A stretch of 64,000 nt of DNA. It comes from Norana najaformis. Its lineage: Eukaryota; Annelida; Clitellata; Crassiclitellata; Hormogastridae. The notes under the pieces are model-generated. The model searched no databases and was not told the DNA's origin. It was given only the letters and a program-made list of their open reading frames with translations. The stretch's first letter is position 1. Every line of letters starts with the position of its first letter. Below are positions 61,859 through 64,000 of the stretch, piece by piece. The DNA lies in contig OZ029918.1 in assembly GCA_964023275.1 (NCBI GenBank), positions 38,301,477 through 38,365,476 on the forward strand. The letters run 5' to 3'. The translations under genes and the position numbers were made by a program.

Positions 61859-63379
61859 ATGTTGGGTTCAATGTTAAAAAAATTCCAAAGTGTTTTGCTA
61901 ACAGCGAATGGTAATAATCGAGCTATAGTTTGCCAGAATTATTTTAAATAATTTTAAAATAATTTTCTGTATTTTATTTAAAATTAAGTATATGATTTGT
62001 TTTCCTGCGATGTAAAGTGCTTGGCATCACACTCGGCCGTTTAACCTCTGGCCGGTCAATTTCATGGTGGTAACTATTTTATTGACTTATGGAGCGCCTT
62101 CATATTGTTGTTCCTGGTAACTTTTATTGCTGCGGAGAAAGTCAGGCCATGGAAAAACAGTATATATTCATTTAGGTCGGCTTTGTTGTAAAATTATCAG
62201 CGTTAATGGTTTTGGCGAGTTTTTCGTGATTTAATTTCAAAGTTTTTGTGTTACAGAATCCGTTCTGAAGAAAAGCGTTTGCTGGGCTTCGAAAAAGGCA
62301 GGCACCTCGACTCGTAACAAGCGGAAGAACACCCCCGGCAAGTACAGAGGGTGGAAGAAATACGATGGGGATTATGTCGAAGCAGGGATGATCCTTTTCC
62401 GACAGCTTGGACTCAAAGTTTATCCAGGCGAAAATGTAGGTCGCTTGTTATATCAGTAACTTGTGGGGCGTAATGTTTGGTTGGGGTAAGATCTGGGGTA
62501 AGTAGGTATGAGCATAGTGATTTGATTATGTCGGAAGGAATAGAACCAGTGAGGGGTAATTATACCCATGTGCCCTGCAAATAACACTATGGTAGAGTCA
62601 TGAAATTGTGAGATAGTAATTCGATCAAACTGTGGTAGAATATCGAGCTAATTTTATCATGCAGAGATTCATTCTTTATATGTGCCTCTTCAAGATGACC
62701 AGGTGCCAGAGGCACTGTTACCTTGCTTTCAGGTCATGGACCTGTTCCCTTTCAGCAATTTGTCCAGCTGCAGTTTTCATATAATTACTTGTTAGGCCAT
62801 TTTTAAATTAGACCGTAAAACACTGCCAAATGGGATGCCGAATTGTTGAATTTTATCCCTGTTTAAGATAAACTAAATATGATTTTTACTTAAGATAGAA
62901 ATGATCCCTGAGGAGTTAAAAAATTAGCATTAACTAAATTATTTTTTAATATTTTTTATTATTATTGTTGTCTGCAGTGATTATTTATAATCTAAGGTGT
63001 CGTGCACTCAAGGCCTATATTATTCGCTATAAATTGTCATTATTATTATTATCGTTATTATTATTATTATTATTAATCTAGAAAAAAAGATACTGTGTCT
63101 TGAATGGCTGTGAGTCTACAACTTGTCAATATCTCTATTATTTTTATTGTTGTTAAATTGTGAATTGTTTAATTGTTTTAGGTTGGATGTGGCAAAGATC
63201 TGACGCTGTTTGCCCTTCGACCCGGCCATGTGGTCATCTCGCAAGAAACCCTTTCACCGTATCCAAACAGCCCCATCTATTCCGCTGTCGAAGCTGGCCG
63301 CGTCTTCAAAAAATACTTCTTCCACGTTGTTCCAGTAGATCCACCCGTCGGAATCTTCAAACTTGTGTCCCAGATATAA
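61859..63379 (+). CDS. MRPL27: Mitochondrial ribosomal protein bL27m
   Basis: Component of the large mitoribosomal subunit near the peptidyl-transferase centre. Exons 61859-61910, 62257-62435, 63182-63379; phases 1 and 0 agree; 142 aa against 148 in human. The first exon gives a basic amphipathic presequence ([17 protein letters not shown]). The L27 core follows: [50 protein letters not shown], and the conserved end [19 protein letters not shown]. The start ATG has A at -3 and was chosen because it alone gives a short presequence ending in phase 1 at a GTAATA donor. The context is a housekeeping gene divergent from ASB. Confidence 0.9.
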
Positions 63380-63419
63380 GTTATTGACTACAGAACAATT
63401 CACTGAATGATTTTTAAAA

Positions 63420-63425
63420 AATAAA
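63420..63425 (+). terminator. Poly(A) signal of MRPL27
   Basis: AATAAA 41 bases after the stop codon, in TTAAAAAATAAATAATAAGC. The short distance suits a compact housekeeping gene. Confidence 0.5.
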
Positions 63426-64000
63426 TAATAAGCTGTGTTGCTGCTAGGTGTCACTAGTGCTTTACATTTTATAGGCACAAAAGTCAAATGATATCCATGT
63501 ACGATTTCTATTTTTACAGGCATTGGATTTTCATTGAAATTCTCCAACAGATTCTGAAGTGACCACTGAGTGATGCATTGTGCATCTTAATTCTTAATCA
63601 GAATTTTGTTTTAGTGCTTTTTCAAGAAAAAGTAATCAGAGGCACTCTGTACGCTAGCCTTAACGATGTTAAATGTGACTAAGAACAGAACGGTTATCCA
63701 TTAGTAAACATTGCTGCATAACTAGAAGGGTAACCAGAGTAACCAAGCCTGCACACACGCAAAGCCCTACCAACAGATCTCAAACTAGAGTTGAAAGATA
63801 TTTATAGCACCATAGAAATTATTTTAGGTTAGAGACCATAGTAAGATCTCTATGGTCTATTTAACTTGATCTATTGAAAGCGATGGGGCACCTTGTTTAC
63901 AAGGTCGATGACTCCCAGTCCCGTCTCTTGCCGTCTGACCTTCCAACTGACATTTTAGTGTACTTGTTACATAGCTGAATTAGGTAGGGGCGCAAGTGGA
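63426..64000. other. 3' flank of MRPL27
   Basis: No gene seen. 63555-63600 resembles a family D body (TCTGAAGTGACCACTGAGTG, TGCATTGTGCATC). 63800-63860 has a short inverted repeat ACCATAGAAATT/AGAGACCATAGTAAGATC with ATCTCTATGGTCT. Confidence 0.35.

Overview
This is a nuclear segment of an invertebrate animal genome. Genes are split by GT-AG introns of roughly 0.3-3.5 kb, intergenic DNA is packed with simple repeats and retroposon tails, and gene content is metazoan (an L1-family neural adhesion molecule, a SOCS-box protein, a mitochondrial ribosomal protein). I cannot name the species; a marine invertebrate bilaterian is the most I would infer.

Six protein genes can be assembled exon by exon with consistent splice phases. 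(1) A beta-1,4-galactosyltransferase-family type II Golgi enzyme (+, 5891-13210, 6 coding exons, 565 aa) whose acceptor-sugar selectivity position is Leu, predicting a GalNAc-transferase. (2) An L1CAM/neuroglian-like receptor (+, 16726-34410, 23 exons, 1316 aa): signal peptide, Thr/Ser-rich linker, six Ig, five FNIII, one TM, and a 107-aa tail ending in a PDZ ligand but lacking the FIGQY ankyrin motif. (3) An EXD1-like pseudo-exonuclease (-, 42670-35780, 7 coding exons, 882 aa) with a long repetitive acidic tail, convergent with gene 2. (4) MPLKIP/TTDN1 (+, 50235-53349, 3 exons, 202 aa). (5) An ankyrin-repeat SOCS-box (ASB) protein (-, 58029 to 59748 or 60386; 300 or 316 aa). (6) MRPL27 (+, 61859-63379, 3 exons, 142 aa).

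Between and inside the genes lie 5'-truncated LINE tails, several tRNA-derived SINE families, two hAT-like elements, a 366-bp TIR element present in two full copies, LINE reverse-transcriptase remnants, and a large inverted repeat (arms about 1.3 kb, 44091-45386 and 46066-47455). Most retroposon families, though unrelated in body and in tail microsatellite, end in a similar box (GGCGCT, 2-4 bases, then AAAT-like).

The most unusual theme is tandem duplication placed exactly on splice sites: a 39-bp minisatellite that reiterates an in-frame 5' splice site of EXD1 nine times, a 146-bp duplication of a 5' splice site in the adhesion gene, a three-unit array ending on one of its 3' splice sites, and two introns built almost wholly from pyrimidine-rich repeats. 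The six genes do not form a pathway; they are neighbours, not an operon.
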